From Ralstonia pickettii (GTDB lineage: Bacteria > Pseudomonadota > Gammaproteobacteria > Burkholderiales > Burkholderiaceae): a stretch of DNA of 64,000 bases. Below, piece by piece: positions 55,369 through 64,000 of the stretch. Location: the NCBI RefSeq assembly GCF_030582395.1, contig NZ_CP104381.1, positions 2,232,001 through 2,296,000 on the forward strand, given 5' to 3'. A model generated the notes under the pieces. It saw only the letters and a list, made by a program, of their open reading frames with translations. It ran no database searches and was not told where the DNA came from. Positions within the stretch are counted from its first letter, which is position 1. Each line of letters opens with the position of its first letter. The translations under genes and the position numbers were made by a program.

Positions 55369-57399
55369 ATGACCCCTCACGCGGCGCCCGGCCTGCGCGC
55401 TTCCGACAACGCTCCGGCCACGCTCGGTGACGCACCGCACGATCAGCCTGAGCTGATCGCGCAATCCCACGAGCGATCCAAGTCGTACGGCCTGCGGCCC
55501 TACGAGTCGCCCGACTTCTGCCCGGTGCTGCACAGCGAGCTGAAGACCGAGATTGAGCGCAGCCAATCGCTGTTCACGCATGCGCTGCCCGTGATGGAGA
55601 CGCTCTACAGCCAGATCGTCAACACGCAGAGCATGGTGATCCTGACCGATACGTCGGGCCTGATCCTGCATTCGATGGGGGACGACGATTTCCTCGCCCA
55701 GGCCAGCAAGGTGGCCCTGCAACCGGGCGCGCTCTGGTCGGAAGCGAGTCGCGGCACAAACGCCATCGGCACGGCGCTGGCCGATGGCAAGCCCACGCTG
55801 GTCCACGGCTCCGAGCACTACCTGCAGGCCAACCAGTTCCTCACCTGTTCCTGTGCGCCGATCTTCGATCCGTACGGCGCCACCGTGGGCGCGCTCGACG
55901 TGACGGGTGACCACCGCGGCTTCCACAAGCACACCATGGCATTGGTGCGCATGTCGGCGCAGATGATCGAGAACCAGTTGTTTGCCAACACGTTCCAGGA
56001 CGTGGTCTGCATCCACTTCCACTCGCGCCCGGAATTCATCGGCACGTTGGTCGAGGGCATTGCGGCGTTCACGCCGGCGGGGCGCTTCCTGTCGGCCAAC
56101 CGGAGCGGCGAATTCCAGCTCGGCCTGTCGATCCGCGCGCTGCATGCCCATACGTTTTCGTCGCTGTTCGGGTTGTCGATGTCGCAGCTGATCGACCGTG
56201 AACGCACGGCAGCGGCGGGCATCGTTCAGCTGCAACTGCCCAGCGGCGTGAAGGTGTTTGCGCGCGTGGAATGGAAGCAGCTGGCGAACCGCATGGTGGG
56301 CGGCGCGATGGGCGCCGACCTCTCCGGGGACCGCGACAGGACGCCGCGCCGGGCCTACATCGAGCCACCCCGGCAGCCCGCCAGCCTCGAAGCGCTGGAC
56401 ACCGGCGACGCGCAGATTCAAACCGTGATCGGCAAACTGCGCAAGGTCATCGGCAAGGACATCCCGGTCATGATCCTGGGCGAAACCGGCACCGGCAAGG
56501 AATTGCTGGCGCGCGCCATCCACGCCGACAGCCCGCGCCACGCCGGCCCCTTCATCGCCGTGAATTGCGCGTCGATTCCGGAAGCACTGATTGAATCCGA
56601 ACTGTTCGGCTACGAAGAAGGCGCCTTTACCGGCGCGCGCAAGAAGGGCGGCATCGGCAAGATGGTGCTGGCCAACGGCGGCACGCTGTTCCTTGACGAG
56701 ATCGGCGACATGCCGCTGCACCTGCAGGCGCGCCTGTTGCGCGCGCTGCAAGAGCGTGCGGTTTCGCCGCTGGGCAGCAGCAAGCTGATCCAGGTGGACG
56801 TGACGGTCGTATGCGCGACGCACCGCAACATGCGGGAGATGGTGGCCAGCGGGCAGTTCCGCGAAGACCTGTACTACCGCCTCAACGGGCTTGTCGTGCG
56901 GCTGCCCGCGTTGCGCGAGCGCACCGACCTCGATGTGGTGGCCGACAAGCTGTTGAAGCTCGAACAGGCCGACGCGCCGCCCATCAGCGAAGCCGTCATG
57001 CAGATGTTCCGCAGCTACCACTGGCCCGGCAACATCCGCCAGCTCGGCAATCTGCTGCGCACCGCCCGGCTGATGGCCGAAGGCGCTCCGGAAATCACCG
57101 AAGACCATCTGCCGGACGATTTTCTTGAAGACTGGCAGGCGCGGCATGGCGACCAGCCGGCTGCGAACGTGGCGGGGGCAGGGGCAGGCGCGGTGGCAGC
57201 GGCTGCGCCGCCTGTCGCTCAAACCGTTGGCGGCACGCAGCCCAAGCGGCTGGCCGACGTGGAGAGCATGGCGATCATGGCGGCCGTGAAGGCGCACAAC
57301 GGCAACATCTCCGCCGCTGCAAAGGCGCTCGGCATTTCACGCAACACGATCTACCGCAGGATCGACGAAGCCGGCGGCTTGCCCTCAGACACCGACTGA
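55369..57399 (+). CDS. Sigma-54-dependent Fis-family activator (AcoR-like)
   Basis: A 676-residue enhancer-binding protein. The N-terminal GAF-like sensor domain covers about residues 60-220 ([36 protein letters not shown]). The AAA+ domain has Walker A GETGTGKE (residues 371-378), the sigma-54 contact loop GAFTGA (418-423) and Walker [12 protein letters not shown]. The C-terminal Fis helix-turn-helix ends the protein ([20 protein letters not shown]). This is the AcoR/alcohol-regulator type. AAAGGAG lies seven bases before the ATG. Its position, divergent from pedF and near pqq and the dehydrogenase, suggests that it responds to an alcohol or aldehyde. Confidence 0.93.
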   Translation: MTPHAAPGLRASDNAPATLGDAPHDQPELIAQSHERSKSYGLRPYESPDFCPVLHSELKTEIERSQSLFTHALPVMETLYSQIVNTQSMVILTDTSGLILHSMGDDDFLAQASKVALQPGALWSEASRGTNAIGTALADGKPTLVHGSEHYLQANQFLTCSCAPIFDPYGATVGALDVTGDHRGFHKHTMALVRMSAQMIENQLFANTFQDVVCIHFHSRPEFIGTLVEGIAAFTPAGRFLSANRSGEFQLGLSIRALHAHTFSSLFGLSMSQLIDRERTAAAGIVQLQLPSGVKVFARVEWKQLANRMVGGAMGADLSGDRDRTPRRAYIEPPRQPASLEALDTGDAQIQTVIGKLRKVIGKDIPVMILGETGTGKELLARAIHADSPRHAGPFIAVNCASIPEALIESELFGYEEGAFTGARKKGGIGKMVLANGGTLFLDEIGDMPLHLQARLLRALQERAVSPLGSSKLIQVDVTVVCATHRNMREMVASGQFREDLYYRLNGLVVRLPALRERTDLDVVADKLLKLEQADAPPISEAVMQMFRSYHWPGNIRQLGNLLRTARLMAEGAPEITEDHLPDDFLEDWQARHGDQPAANVAGAGAGAVAAAAPPVAQTVGGTQPKRLADVESMAIMAAVKAHNGNISAAAKALGISRNTIYRRIDEAGGLPSDTD

Positions 57400-58329
57400 C
57401 CACGCCGAAGCACGGATGGCAGCGCCCAGCGCTCTCGCCATCTCCCCCTCCGCAAGGTGTCCGCCCGGCACCCACACCAACCGCGCATGCGGGATCGCCG
57501 CAGATAACCGCAACGCATTGCCGGGCCGGCAAACCTTGTCTTTCTGCCCGTGCAGCAGCGTCACCGGCAGACCCCTCGCGCCGATACGCGTGGCCGCCCG
57601 CAGCAACGCTGCCTTCCCCAGCCCTGCTCGCCGATACAGGTAATGCGCCTGCAACCGGTACTTGCGCACGGAGGCCATGCGCTGCGGCCAGGTTTGGCGA
57701 CGTACCGGCGGCCGCAGGCCCAATAACCGATGTTCCGCACGCTGCCACGCCGTGGCGATGTTCAATTTCTGAACAGTTGTTCCAAGCTGCAACATGTCTG
57801 TTGCAAAGAGAAGGCGACCGCGGGCAGCCGGAAAACCCTCGGCTCGCCCATCGACGCTTTGCAGGAGGTCTCGACCGGCGCCGCGCGCGTTGAACAAGGC
57901 CTGCACATCGTCGAAGCCCGTCAGGAACGCGCCGCGCAGCACCAGTGCCGATACGGCATCGGGAAAGCGATCGGCATAGGCCAATGCCAGCGCTGCGCCC
58001 CACGAGCCGCCGACCACCCCCCAGCGCTCGATGCCGAGCGCAATGCGCAGTTGCTCGAGATCCGCCAGCTGCGCCGTCACTGTATTGCGCCGTAGCGTGC
58101 CGGCTGGTCGCGAGCCCCCGGCACCGCGCTGGTCCGGCAGCACCGCGCGATGCAGCAGCGGATCGAACCAGGCAGCCATTGACGGCGAGCAGCCGCTGCC
58201 CGGCCCGCCATGCAGCACCAGCCACGGTTCGCCGCTGTCGGGGCCGCATTGGCGCACATGCAGGCGGTGGCCATCCGGCGTGCGCAGGTTGAAGCCGGCG
58301 GAGGTGGCCGGCCAGTCAGAAGTGGGCAT
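57385..58329 (-). CDS. Prolyl aminopeptidase-like alpha/beta hydrolase
   Basis: A 314-residue cytoplasmic alpha/beta hydrolase of the proline iminopeptidase type. It has the oxyanion motif [23 protein letters not shown], the nucleophile elbow [20 protein letters not shown], the acid in [15 protein letters not shown] and the catalytic His in [11 protein letters not shown]. It starts at 58329 ([20 protein letters not shown]), 103 bp from pqqA on the opposite strand. No PqqF/PqqG protease lies here, so a role in processing PqqA is an open idea. Its 3' end overlaps the convergent regulator gene by 15 bp. Confidence 0.85.
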   Translation of the reverse strand: MPTSDWPATSAGFNLRTPDGHRLHVRQCGPDSGEPWLVLHGGPGSGCSPSMAAWFDPLLHRAVLPDQRGAGGSRPAGTLRRNTVTAQLADLEQLRIALGIERWGVVGGSWGAALALAYADRFPDAVSALVLRGAFLTGFDDVQALFNARGAGRDLLQSVDGRAEGFPAARGRLLFATDMLQLGTTVQKLNIATAWQRAEHRLLGLRPPVRRQTWPQRMASVRKYRLQAHYLYRRAGLGKAALLRAATRIGARGLPVTLLHGQKDKVCRPGNALRLSAAIPHARLVWVPGGHLAEGEMARALGAAIRASAWSVGV

Positions 58330-58432
58330 GGATGTTGCCTTGATGACGATGCGGCGGCGCCGGGCAAACGCCTGCACCACCGCTGAACACCGCAGTGCAC
58401 TCACTAACTATGCCAACCCTCAAGGAGGAGAC

Positions 58433-58507
58433 ATGAACTGGACAACCCCCGCCTATACCGAACTGCGACTCGGGTTCGAGATCACCATGTACATCGCCAA
58501 CCGCTGA
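58433..58507 (+). CDS. pqqA: PQQ precursor peptide
   Basis: The 24-residue ribosomal peptide from which PQQ is made. The sequence ends EITMYIANR, in which the Glu and Tyr of the E-x3-Y motif are crosslinked by PqqE and become the cofactor. CAAGGAGGAG gives a very strong ribosome site. A terminator follows within 35 bases. Length and motif leave little doubt. Confidence 0.96.
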   Translation: MNWTTPAYTELRLGFEITMYIANR

Positions 58508-58538
58508 TGCTGCTCGGCTGAGCACGCAAGGCTGCACG

Positions 58539-58571
58539 AACCCGCCGGTTCTTCACGGCGGGTTTTTTTCG
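58539..58571 (+). terminator. Terminator/attenuator between pqqA and pqqB
   Basis: AACCCGCCG (58539-58547) and CGGCGGGTT (58556-58564) form a 9-bp stem followed by TTTTTT. It would stop most transcripts after pqqA, leaving less message for pqqBCDE. A higher level of pqqA transcript is known in other bacteria. Confidence 0.88.
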
Positions 58572-58648
58572 GCGCTCAGCGCGCCTGCGTGACAACCATC
58601 CCCTGGCCGACTTCTTGCTCAATCCGCCCGACACGTTGGATCTGCATC

Positions 58649-59566
58649 ATGACGATACTCAGGGTTCTAGGTTCAGCCGCCGGCGGCGGCTTCCCACAGT
58701 GGAACTGCAACTGTCGCAACTGCGACGGTGTGCGGCGCGGCACCGTGCGCGCCACCCCGCGCACGCAGTCTTCCATCGCACTGGGCGACGGCCGGCACAA
58801 CTGGATCGTGGTGAACGCCTCGCCAGACATCCTCGCGCAACTGCGCAGTTCGCCGGCGCTGCAACCGGCACGCACGCCGCGCGATACGGGCATCGTGGGC
58901 GTGGTGCTGATGGATGCGCAGATCGACCACGTAACCGGTCTGCTGATGCTGCGCGAGCATCGCCAGGCGCTGCCCGTCTATGCCAGCGCGGCGGTCATCA
59001 GCGATCTGTCCACCGCCTTCCCGCTCACGCGCATGCTGTCGCACTACTGCGGGCTCGACACGCGCGCGCTGGCGCTGGACGGCACGGCGTTCTCGGTGCC
59101 CCCACTCGACGACGTGGCGTTGACAGCGATCCCGCTGGAGAGCAAGGCGCCGCCCTACTCGCCCAGCCGCAACGCGCGCCGACTGGGCGACAACATCGGC
59201 CTGCGCATCGTCGATCGGAGAAGCGGCCGGCGTGCGTTCTACGCGCCCGGTCTCGCGCGCGTCGAGCCGCATGTGTTCGACGAACTGGGCGCGGCCGACG
59301 TGGTGCTGGTGGATGGCACCTGCTGGCACGACGACGAAATGCTCGCCCTCGGTTTTTCCACCAAGACGGCTGCCGACATGGGCCACCTCGCGCAATCCGG
59401 CGCCGGCGGCATGATCGACGTGCTCGACCAGTTGCCGGCCACGCGCAAGGTGCTGATCCACATCAACAACACCAACCCGATTCTCGATGAAGACTCGCCG
59501 CAGCGCCGGGAGCTGGACGCACACGGCATCGAGGTGGCTTACGACGGCATGGAAATCTCGCTATGA
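58649..59566 (+). CDS. pqqB: PQQ biosynthesis protein PqqB
   Basis: A 305-residue metallo-beta-lactamase-fold protein that hydroxylates the crosslinked tyrosine intermediate. It has [20 protein letters not shown] with the CxCxxC zinc site, [16 protein letters not shown], and LIHINNTNP near the C-terminus. The start at 58649 ([14 protein letters not shown]) matches the family; upstream residues do not. Its end overlaps pqqC as ATGA. Confidence 0.95.
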   Translation: MTILRVLGSAAGGGFPQWNCNCRNCDGVRRGTVRATPRTQSSIALGDGRHNWIVVNASPDILAQLRSSPALQPARTPRDTGIVGVVLMDAQIDHVTGLLMLREHRQALPVYASAAVISDLSTAFPLTRMLSHYCGLDTRALALDGTAFSVPPLDDVALTAIPLESKAPPYSPSRNARRLGDNIGLRIVDRRSGRRAFYAPGLARVEPHVFDELGAADVVLVDGTCWHDDEMLALGFSTKTAADMGHLAQSGAGGMIDVLDQLPATRKVLIHINNTNPILDEDSPQRRELDAHGIEVAYDGMEISL

Positions 59567-60273
59567 CACACCCTGTTGCCTGGACCGCCGAAGAGTTCGA
59601 AGCACGGCTGCGCGCGAAGCAGGCGGGCTATCACATTCATCATCCGTTCAACTTGCGCATGCGCGCTGGTGAATGCACGCCCGAGGAAATCCGCACGTGG
59701 GTGGCGAACCGTTTCTACTATCAGGTCAACATCCCGCTCAAGGATGCGGCCATCCTGTCCAACTGCCCTGACCGGGCAACGCGCCGCGAGTGGATCGTCC
59801 GCATTCATGACCACGACGGCGACGATGCGCAGCCGGGCGGCATCGAGAGCTGGGTGCGCTTAGGCGTTGCCGTGGGCCTGACGCGCGACGCGCTGTGGTC
59901 TCACCGGCATCTGCTGCCGGGCGTGCGCTTTGCGGTGGATGCGTATGTGAATTTTGCGCGCCGGGCGCCGTGGCAGGAGGCGGTGTGCTCCTCGCTCACG
60001 GAGATGTTCGCGCCGGACATCCACAAGGAACGGCTGGCCGGCTGGCCCGAGCACTATCCGTGGGTGCAGTCGGACGGGCTGGCGTACTTCCGCTCGCGCA
60101 TTCCGCTGGCCTCGCGCGACGTCGAGCACGGCCTGCGCGTGACACTCGATTACTTCCGCACGCCCGAACAGCAGCAGCGCGCGCTGGACATCCTGCAGTT
60201 CAAGCTCGACATCCTCTGGTCGATGCTCGATGCCATCCAACAGGCCCACGCCCATGAACCCGCCCTTGCCTGA
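59563..60273 (+). CDS. pqqC: Pyrroloquinoline-quinone synthase PqqC
   Basis: Carries out the final ring closure and eight-electron oxidation to PQQ, using oxygen and no cofactor. The 236-residue helical protein has [40 protein letters not shown] and [24 protein letters not shown] sequence near the end. It is slightly shorter than the usual 250. It overlaps both pqqB (4 bases) and pqqD (20 bases). Confidence 0.95.
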   Translation: MTHPVAWTAEEFEARLRAKQAGYHIHHPFNLRMRAGECTPEEIRTWVANRFYYQVNIPLKDAAILSNCPDRATRREWIVRIHDHDGDDAQPGGIESWVRLGVAVGLTRDALWSHRHLLPGVRFAVDAYVNFARRAPWQEAVCSSLTEMFAPDIHKERLAGWPEHYPWVQSDGLAYFRSRIPLASRDVEHGLRVTLDYFRTPEQQQRALDILQFKLDILWSMLDAIQQAHAHEPALA

Positions 60274-60526
60274 TCCGGCCCACCCCACGCTGCACCGGAC
60301 CTTCCGGCTGCAATGGGAAGACATGCAGCAAAGCTGGGTGCTGCTTTATCCCGAGGGCATGGTCACGCTCAATGACAGTGCCGCCGCGATCCTGCAGCGC
60401 TGCGACGGTGCCCATACCCTCGACATGCTGATCGACGACCTGCAATCCGCCTTTGGCGTGCAGGGCATCGCTCCGGAGGTCCACGCCTTTGTCAAACATG
60501 CATTCGAACGCGGCTGGCTCGTTTGA
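60254..60526 (+). CDS. pqqD: PqqA-binding chaperone PqqD
   Basis: A 90-residue RiPP-recognition-element protein that holds PqqA and presents it to PqqE. The sequence around [20 protein letters not shown] (near residues 29-48) is the family hallmark. The start at 60254 ([15 protein letters not shown]) is chosen because it gives the usual length. It overlaps pqqC and pqqE, so the operon is translationally coupled. Confidence 0.93.
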   Translation: MNPPLPDPAHPTLHRTFRLQWEDMQQSWVLLYPEGMVTLNDSAAAILQRCDGAHTLDMLIDDLQSAFGVQGIAPEVHAFVKHAFERGWLV

Positions 60527-61700
60527 CGCCCAATCGCTGCTGGCACCCGCAGCGACGCCGATGCCCGGGCCGCTGCTCTGGCTGCTGGCCGAGCTGACCT
60601 ATCGCTGCCCGCTGCATTGCGCCTTCTGCTCCAACCCGGTCGACTACACGCGGCATGATCAGGAACTCACCACCGAGCAGTGGTGCGATGTGTTCACACA
60701 GGCCCGGGCGCTGGGTGCGGTGCAGCTGGGCCTGTCGGGCGGCGAACCGCTGTTGCGCAAGGATCTCGAAACGCTGGTGGCGCATGCGCATGGGCTCGGG
60801 TTCTATGTGAACCTCGTGACGTCCGGGGTGGGCCTGACCGGTGCGCGGCTTGGCGCATTGCGCGCTGCGGGGCTCGACCATATCCAGCTGTCGTTCCAGG
60901 ATTCCACGCGCGAGCTGAACGACTTTCTCTCCAGCACGCGCACCTTTGACCTGAAGCGCCGCGTGGCCGATCTGATCAAGGCCCACGGCTATCCGATGGT
61001 GATGAACTGCGTGATGCACCGGCACAACCTGCCGCACATCGGCGCCATCATCGACATGGCGCTGGAGATCGGCGCTGAATACCTGGAGCTGGCCAACACG
61101 CAGTACTACGGCTGGGCATGGGAGAACCGCCTGGCGCTGATGCCGACCCTGGAGCAACTGCGCGATGCCGAAGCGGTGGTGAACGACTACCGCGCCCGCA
61201 TCGGCAGCCGATGCCAGTTGCTTTACGTCGTGCCCGACTACTTCGAGCAGCGCCCGAAGAAGTGCATGAACGGCTGGGGTACGACATTTTTCGGCATCGC
61301 GCCGGATGGCGTTGCGCTGCCGTGCCACTCCGCGCGCATGCTGCCCGGCTTGGAGCTGCCGAACGTACGCAGCCAGCCGCTGCGCGATATCTGGCGAAGC
61401 AGCGACGCCTTTCAGCGCTTTCGCGGCACGCATTGGATGCCGCAGCCGTGCCAGTCGTGCGAATCGCGCGAGGACGATGCGGGCGGGTGTCGCTGTCAGG
61501 CGTATCTGTTGACGGGCGACGCGACACGCACGGACCCGGTGTGTGGAAAGTCGGCAGATCACGGCGCGCTGCAGCAGGTGGTACTGCAAGGCCGGATGGC
61601 TGCGATGAACGGGTTCGGGCAGATGCGCGACACCCGCACAGGCGAGGTCCCGATCGTGTTTCGCACCGATGCCAACTCGCGCCGGCTTACGCGGCCATAA
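60498..61700 (+). CDS. pqqE: Radical SAM enzyme PqqE
   Basis: Forms the Glu-Tyr carbon-carbon crosslink in PqqA. The 400-residue protein has the radical SAM cluster motif CPLHCAFC (Cys37, Cys41, Cys44) and GLSGGEPLLRKDLETLV. The C-terminal SPASM domain is rich in cysteines (PKKCMNGWG, LPCHSARM, CQSCESREDDAGGCRCQAY). The start at 60498 has no good ribosome site and overlaps pqqD by 29 bases; an ATG at 60561 is possible. It is the last gene of pqqABCDE. No pqqF follows. Confidence 0.95.
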   Translation: MHSNAAGSFDAQSLLAPAATPMPGPLLWLLAELTYRCPLHCAFCSNPVDYTRHDQELTTEQWCDVFTQARALGAVQLGLSGGEPLLRKDLETLVAHAHGLGFYVNLVTSGVGLTGARLGALRAAGLDHIQLSFQDSTRELNDFLSSTRTFDLKRRVADLIKAHGYPMVMNCVMHRHNLPHIGAIIDMALEIGAEYLELANTQYYGWAWENRLALMPTLEQLRDAEAVVNDYRARIGSRCQLLYVVPDYFEQRPKKCMNGWGTTFFGIAPDGVALPCHSARMLPGLELPNVRSQPLRDIWRSSDAFQRFRGTHWMPQPCQSCESREDDAGGCRCQAYLLTGDATRTDPVCGKSADHGALQQVVLQGRMAAMNGFGQMRDTRTGEVPIVFRTDANSRRLTRP

Positions 61701-61720
61701 AACGCAATCCCGGAAAAGAG

Positions 61721-61751
61721 AAAGGGCCGGTCAATGCCGGCCCTTTTTTCC
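61721..61751. terminator. Rho-independent terminator after pqqE
   Basis: AAAGGGCCGG (61721-61730) and CCGGCCCTTT (61737-61746) form a 10-bp stem with a 6-base loop, followed by a T-run. It separates the pqq operon from the convergent cytochrome gene. Confidence 0.9.
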
Positions 61752-61770
61752 TGGCGAACAACGCAGAAAC

Positions 61771-62100
61771 TCAGGAGCCCGTACTCAACACCCAGGTCAC
61801 GAGCTGCTTTGCTTCGTCTTCCTTGAGGTTGGGATGCGGGGGCATCGGGATGCGGCCCCACGCGCCCTTGCCGCCTTCACGGACTTTTTGCGCCAGTCTG
61901 GCGGGCGCGTCGGCATCGCCCTTGTATTTGGCGGCCACGTCGGCAAAGGCCGGGCCGACGATCTTCGCATGCATGCTGTGGCACGAAAAGCAACCGCTCT
62001 TGTCTGCCAGGGCCTGCATGTCGGGCGCGGCGTGGGCGGGCGCCGCCCCAATTGCTGCAAGCACGACGGCCAGCAGCGAGAACACTCCATGACGCATCAT
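61771..62100 (-). CDS. Small periplasmic cytochrome c (c-551/c-552 type)
   Basis: A 109-residue protein. The signal peptide ends GAAPAHAAP. The heme site is CFSCH (residues 37-41), with axial Met in RIPMPPHPN and the C-terminal helix AKQLVTWVLS. It lies 74 bp downstream of the PQQ dehydrogenase gene on the same strand and is probably cotranscribed, acting as electron acceptor or carrier. AAGGAG lies 12 bases before ATG and nine before an in-frame GTG (62103), so the exact start is open. Confidence 0.88.
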   Translation of the reverse strand: MMRHGVFSLLAVVLAAIGAAPAHAAPDMQALADKSGCFSCHSMHAKIVGPAFADVAAKYKGDADAPARLAQKVREGGKGAWGRIPMPPHPNLKEDEAKQLVTWVLSTGS

Positions 62101-62174
62101 CACGATCTGAAACTCCTTGAAGCTGTGCGAGAGGCTGGGCGCCGCACGGGGCGCACAGCACTCCACCACGCACG

Positions 62175-63929
62175 TCAGTTCTTGTGCAGCTTGAACACCC
62201 AAACCGAACCGCCCTGCTCCAGGAAGTTCACGCGCTTGGCCACTTCACCGCCCCACAGCGGCACTGCACCACCCCAACCCGACACCACCGCCACGAACTG
62301 CTCGCCCTTGTCTTCCCAGGTGACGGGCGGCGCGACGATGCCGCTGCCGGTCTGGAATTGCCACAGCTCCTTGCCGGTCTTGGCATCGGCCGCCTTCAGA
62401 TAGCCTTCGGGCGTGCCCCAGAACACCAGGCCGCCGGCAGTCGTCATCACCCCGCCCCACAGCGGCGCGTTGTTCTTGATCTGCCATTCGATCTTGCCGG
62501 TCTTCGGGTTGATCGCGCGCAGTGCGCCGATGTAGTCCTCATTGAGCGGCTTGATGGTGAAGCCGGCACCCAGGTAGGCCGCGCCCTTCTTGTAGCTGAC
62601 GGGCTCGTTCCAGATGTCCATGCCCCATTCGTTGGCGGGCACGTAGAACAGGCCGGTTTGCGGGCTGTACGCCATCGGCATCTGGTTCTTGCCGCCCAGG
62701 AAGCCGGGCTCGGCAAACACCGACTTGCCCTTCTTCTCTTCACCCGCAGCTTCGGCCGGATCGCCGGGGCGGTGGTCCGACGCGTAATTCGGGCGGCCGG
62801 TCTTGAGGTCGATGCCGGTTGCCCAGTTGACCTTCACGAAGGGGAACGCGTTGAGCAGCTTGCCGGTCTTGGCGTCGTTCACGTAGAAGAAGCCGTTGCG
62901 ATCGGCCTTGCCGCCGACGCGCTTGCCGTCCATGTCGAACGTCACGAACTCGTTCACGCCGTCGAAATCCCAGCCGTCGTTCGGGGTGTTCTGGTAGTGC
63001 CAGACGATCTTGCCGGTGTCCGGATCGATAGCCAGCGTGGAAGACGAATACAGGTTGTCGCCCTTGCGCAGATGGCTGTTCCACGGGCCTGGGTTGCCGG
63101 TGCCGAAGTAGACCAGGTTGGTCTGCGGGTCATACGTGCCGCCCAGCCACGTCGATGCGCCACCGGTCTTCCAGGTCTCGCCGGGCCAGCTCGCGTTGAG
63201 CGTGCCCGTCATGCCGTTCTCGGTCTTGTTGCCGTCCTTGTCGTACTTGTAGCCCATGTGGCCTTCGACCGTCGGCCGCGACCAGATCAGCTGGCCGGTC
63301 TTGGCGTCGCGTGCCTCCACACGGCCCACCACGCCAAACTCGCCGCCCGACACGCCGGTCAGCACCATCCCTTTCACGATCAACGGCGCAGCAGTGGTCG
63401 AATAGCCGGCGGCGTAGTCGTCGATCTTCTCTTTCCAGACGATCTTGCCGGTGTCCTGGTTCAGCGCGATCAACTGCGCATCCAGCGTGGAGAAGATGAC
63501 GAGGTTGTCATACAGCGCAGCGCCACGATTGACCACGTCGCAGCACGGCATGATGCCGTCGGGCAGACGCTGCTCGTACTTCCACAGTTTCGTGCCGGTC
63601 TTCAGGTCGATCGCATAGATGCGCGAGTACGACGCGGTGACGAACATCTTGCCGTTGTAGATCAGTGGCTGGGCTTCCTGTCCGCGCTGCTTCTCACCGC
63701 CAAACGAGAACGACCATGCCGGCACAAGCTGGCTGACATTCTTCGTATTGATCTTGGTGAGCGTCGAGAAGCGCTGCCCTTGCGTGCCCATGCCCCAGGT
63801 CAGCACGTCGTTCGACGATTTCGCGTCATTCTCGATCATGGCATCAGTAACCGGGGGCGTTGCCGCGTGCACGGCAACACTTGCTGCCGCCATGGCAGCC
63901 GCAAGTGCAATCACTCGTAGTGTCCTCAT
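62175..63929 (-). CDS. PQQ-dependent alcohol dehydrogenase, lanthanide-type active site
   Basis: A periplasmic quinoprotein that oxidises primary alcohols. The 584-residue precursor has a signal peptide ending VAVHAA and eight propeller repeats (for example [29 protein letters not shown]). The vicinal disulfide is Cys129-Cys130 (MPCCD). The catalytic Asp321 lies in WDFDG, and Asp323 two residues later is the extra aspartate found in XoxF and PedH enzymes that need a lanthanide; calcium enzymes have Ala, Ser or Thr there. VSGGEFGV and [10 protein letters not shown] supply the other metal ligands. GAGGAGA precedes the ATG. Whether it is methanol or ethanol preferring cannot be told. Confidence 0.92.
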   Translation of the reverse strand: MRTLRVIALAAAMAAASVAVHAATPPVTDAMIENDAKSSNDVLTWGMGTQGQRFSTLTKINTKNVSQLVPAWSFSFGGEKQRGQEAQPLIYNGKMFVTASYSRIYAIDLKTGTKLWKYEQRLPDGIMPCCDVVNRGAALYDNLVIFSTLDAQLIALNQDTGKIVWKEKIDDYAAGYSTTAAPLIVKGMVLTGVSGGEFGVVGRVEARDAKTGQLIWSRPTVEGHMGYKYDKDGNKTENGMTGTLNASWPGETWKTGGASTWLGGTYDPQTNLVYFGTGNPGPWNSHLRKGDNLYSSSTLAIDPDTGKIVWHYQNTPNDGWDFDGVNEFVTFDMDGKRVGGKADRNGFFYVNDAKTGKLLNAFPFVKVNWATGIDLKTGRPNYASDHRPGDPAEAAGEEKKGKSVFAEPGFLGGKNQMPMAYSPQTGLFYVPANEWGMDIWNEPVSYKKGAAYLGAGFTIKPLNEDYIGALRAINPKTGKIEWQIKNNAPLWGGVMTTAGGLVFWGTPEGYLKAADAKTGKELWQFQTGSGIVAPPVTWEDKGEQFVAVVSGWGGAVPLWGGEVAKRVNFLEQGGSVWVFKLHKN

Positions 63930-63969
63930 TCTCGTCTCCTCTACCTCTCTTTATGGTCCAGGTCCGGCA

Positions 63970-63983
63970 GTGTGATGTCACAC
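63970..63983. promoter_or_regulatory. Dyad upstream of the PQQ dehydrogenase
   Basis: GTGTGA-TG-TCACAC is a perfect dyad with a 2-base centre, 41 bp before the dehydrogenase ATG. It might be an operator; the half-sites recall CRP/FNR sites but the spacing is too short. No sigma-54 motif is visible in the 71 bp present. Confidence 0.4.
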
Positions 63984-64000
63984 CGGTCGACTCAGGGCAA

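Noticed and set aside
58365..58385. GG-N10-GC match upstream of pqqA as a sigma-54 promoter
   Set aside because: Only the GG/GC spacing fits; the CAC and TT positions disagree, so it is likely chance in GC-rich DNA.
62184..63920. 578-residue frame opposite the PQQ dehydrogenase
   Set aside because: Mirror of a conserved gene; rich in Arg/His/Val with no domain.

Overview
The window is chromosomal DNA of a high-GC betaproteobacterium in the Burkholderiaceae, most likely Ralstonia. This is inferred from gene order and protein character (BPSS1780-type membrane protein, a second-type IF-1, a pob/pca cluster, a pel cluster, PQQ alcohol oxidation). No alignment could be run. I see no rRNA or tRNA genes, CRISPR array, transposase, integrase or prophage genes.

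Layout. 1-11.8 kb is housekeeping: a truncated polA, a LOG-family gene, a DUF2782 gene, thrB and a membrane protein, uvrD, valS and galU. 11.8-15.6 kb holds two exported glycosidase-like proteins, infA and a small unknown gene. 15.5-24.2 kb is the 4-hydroxybenzoate/beta-ketoadipate module: pobA with a divergent LysR regulator, then pcaIJFBDC with a divergent IclR regulator and a clear candidate operator. 24.3-30.7 kb carries an unknown exported protein, a complete polar amino acid ABC transporter, a second binding protein and a DadA-type D-amino acid dehydrogenase. 30.8-31.0 kb is a strongly palindromic intergenic element and 31.1-32.7 kb a chemoreceptor.

33.2-46.3 kb is a complete, tightly packed pelABCDEFG operon on the minus strand for the cationic exopolysaccharide Pel. 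PelD keeps a RxxD cyclic-di-GMP site, and a rho-independent terminator follows pelG. 46.7-53.6 kb is mixed: a CNNM/CBS transporter, a MerR regulator overlapping a carboxymuconolactone-decarboxylase-family gene, two small Lys/His/Ala-rich exported proteins, a secreted phosphatase, a MipA/OmpV outer-membrane protein and an unknown gene.

53.6-64.0 kb is a periplasmic alcohol oxidation module. It has a quinoprotein-associated binding protein, a PedF-type cytochrome c, a sigma-54 activator with candidate -24/-12 promoters on both sides, an alpha/beta hydrolase, pqqABCDE, a small cytochrome c, and a PQQ alcohol dehydrogenase. The dehydrogenase has the extra active-site aspartate (W-D-F-D) that marks lanthanide-dependent enzymes. 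PqqABCDE would make the cofactor, the dehydrogenase would oxidise alcohols, and the cytochromes would carry the electrons.

I found no clear evidence of a wholly new system. The best leads are the lanthanide-type dehydrogenase with its sigma-54 control, the leaderless MerR promoter, the palindromic element near 30.9 kb, and a GH114-like lipoprotein that resembles the hydrolase domain of PelA but lies outside the pel operon.
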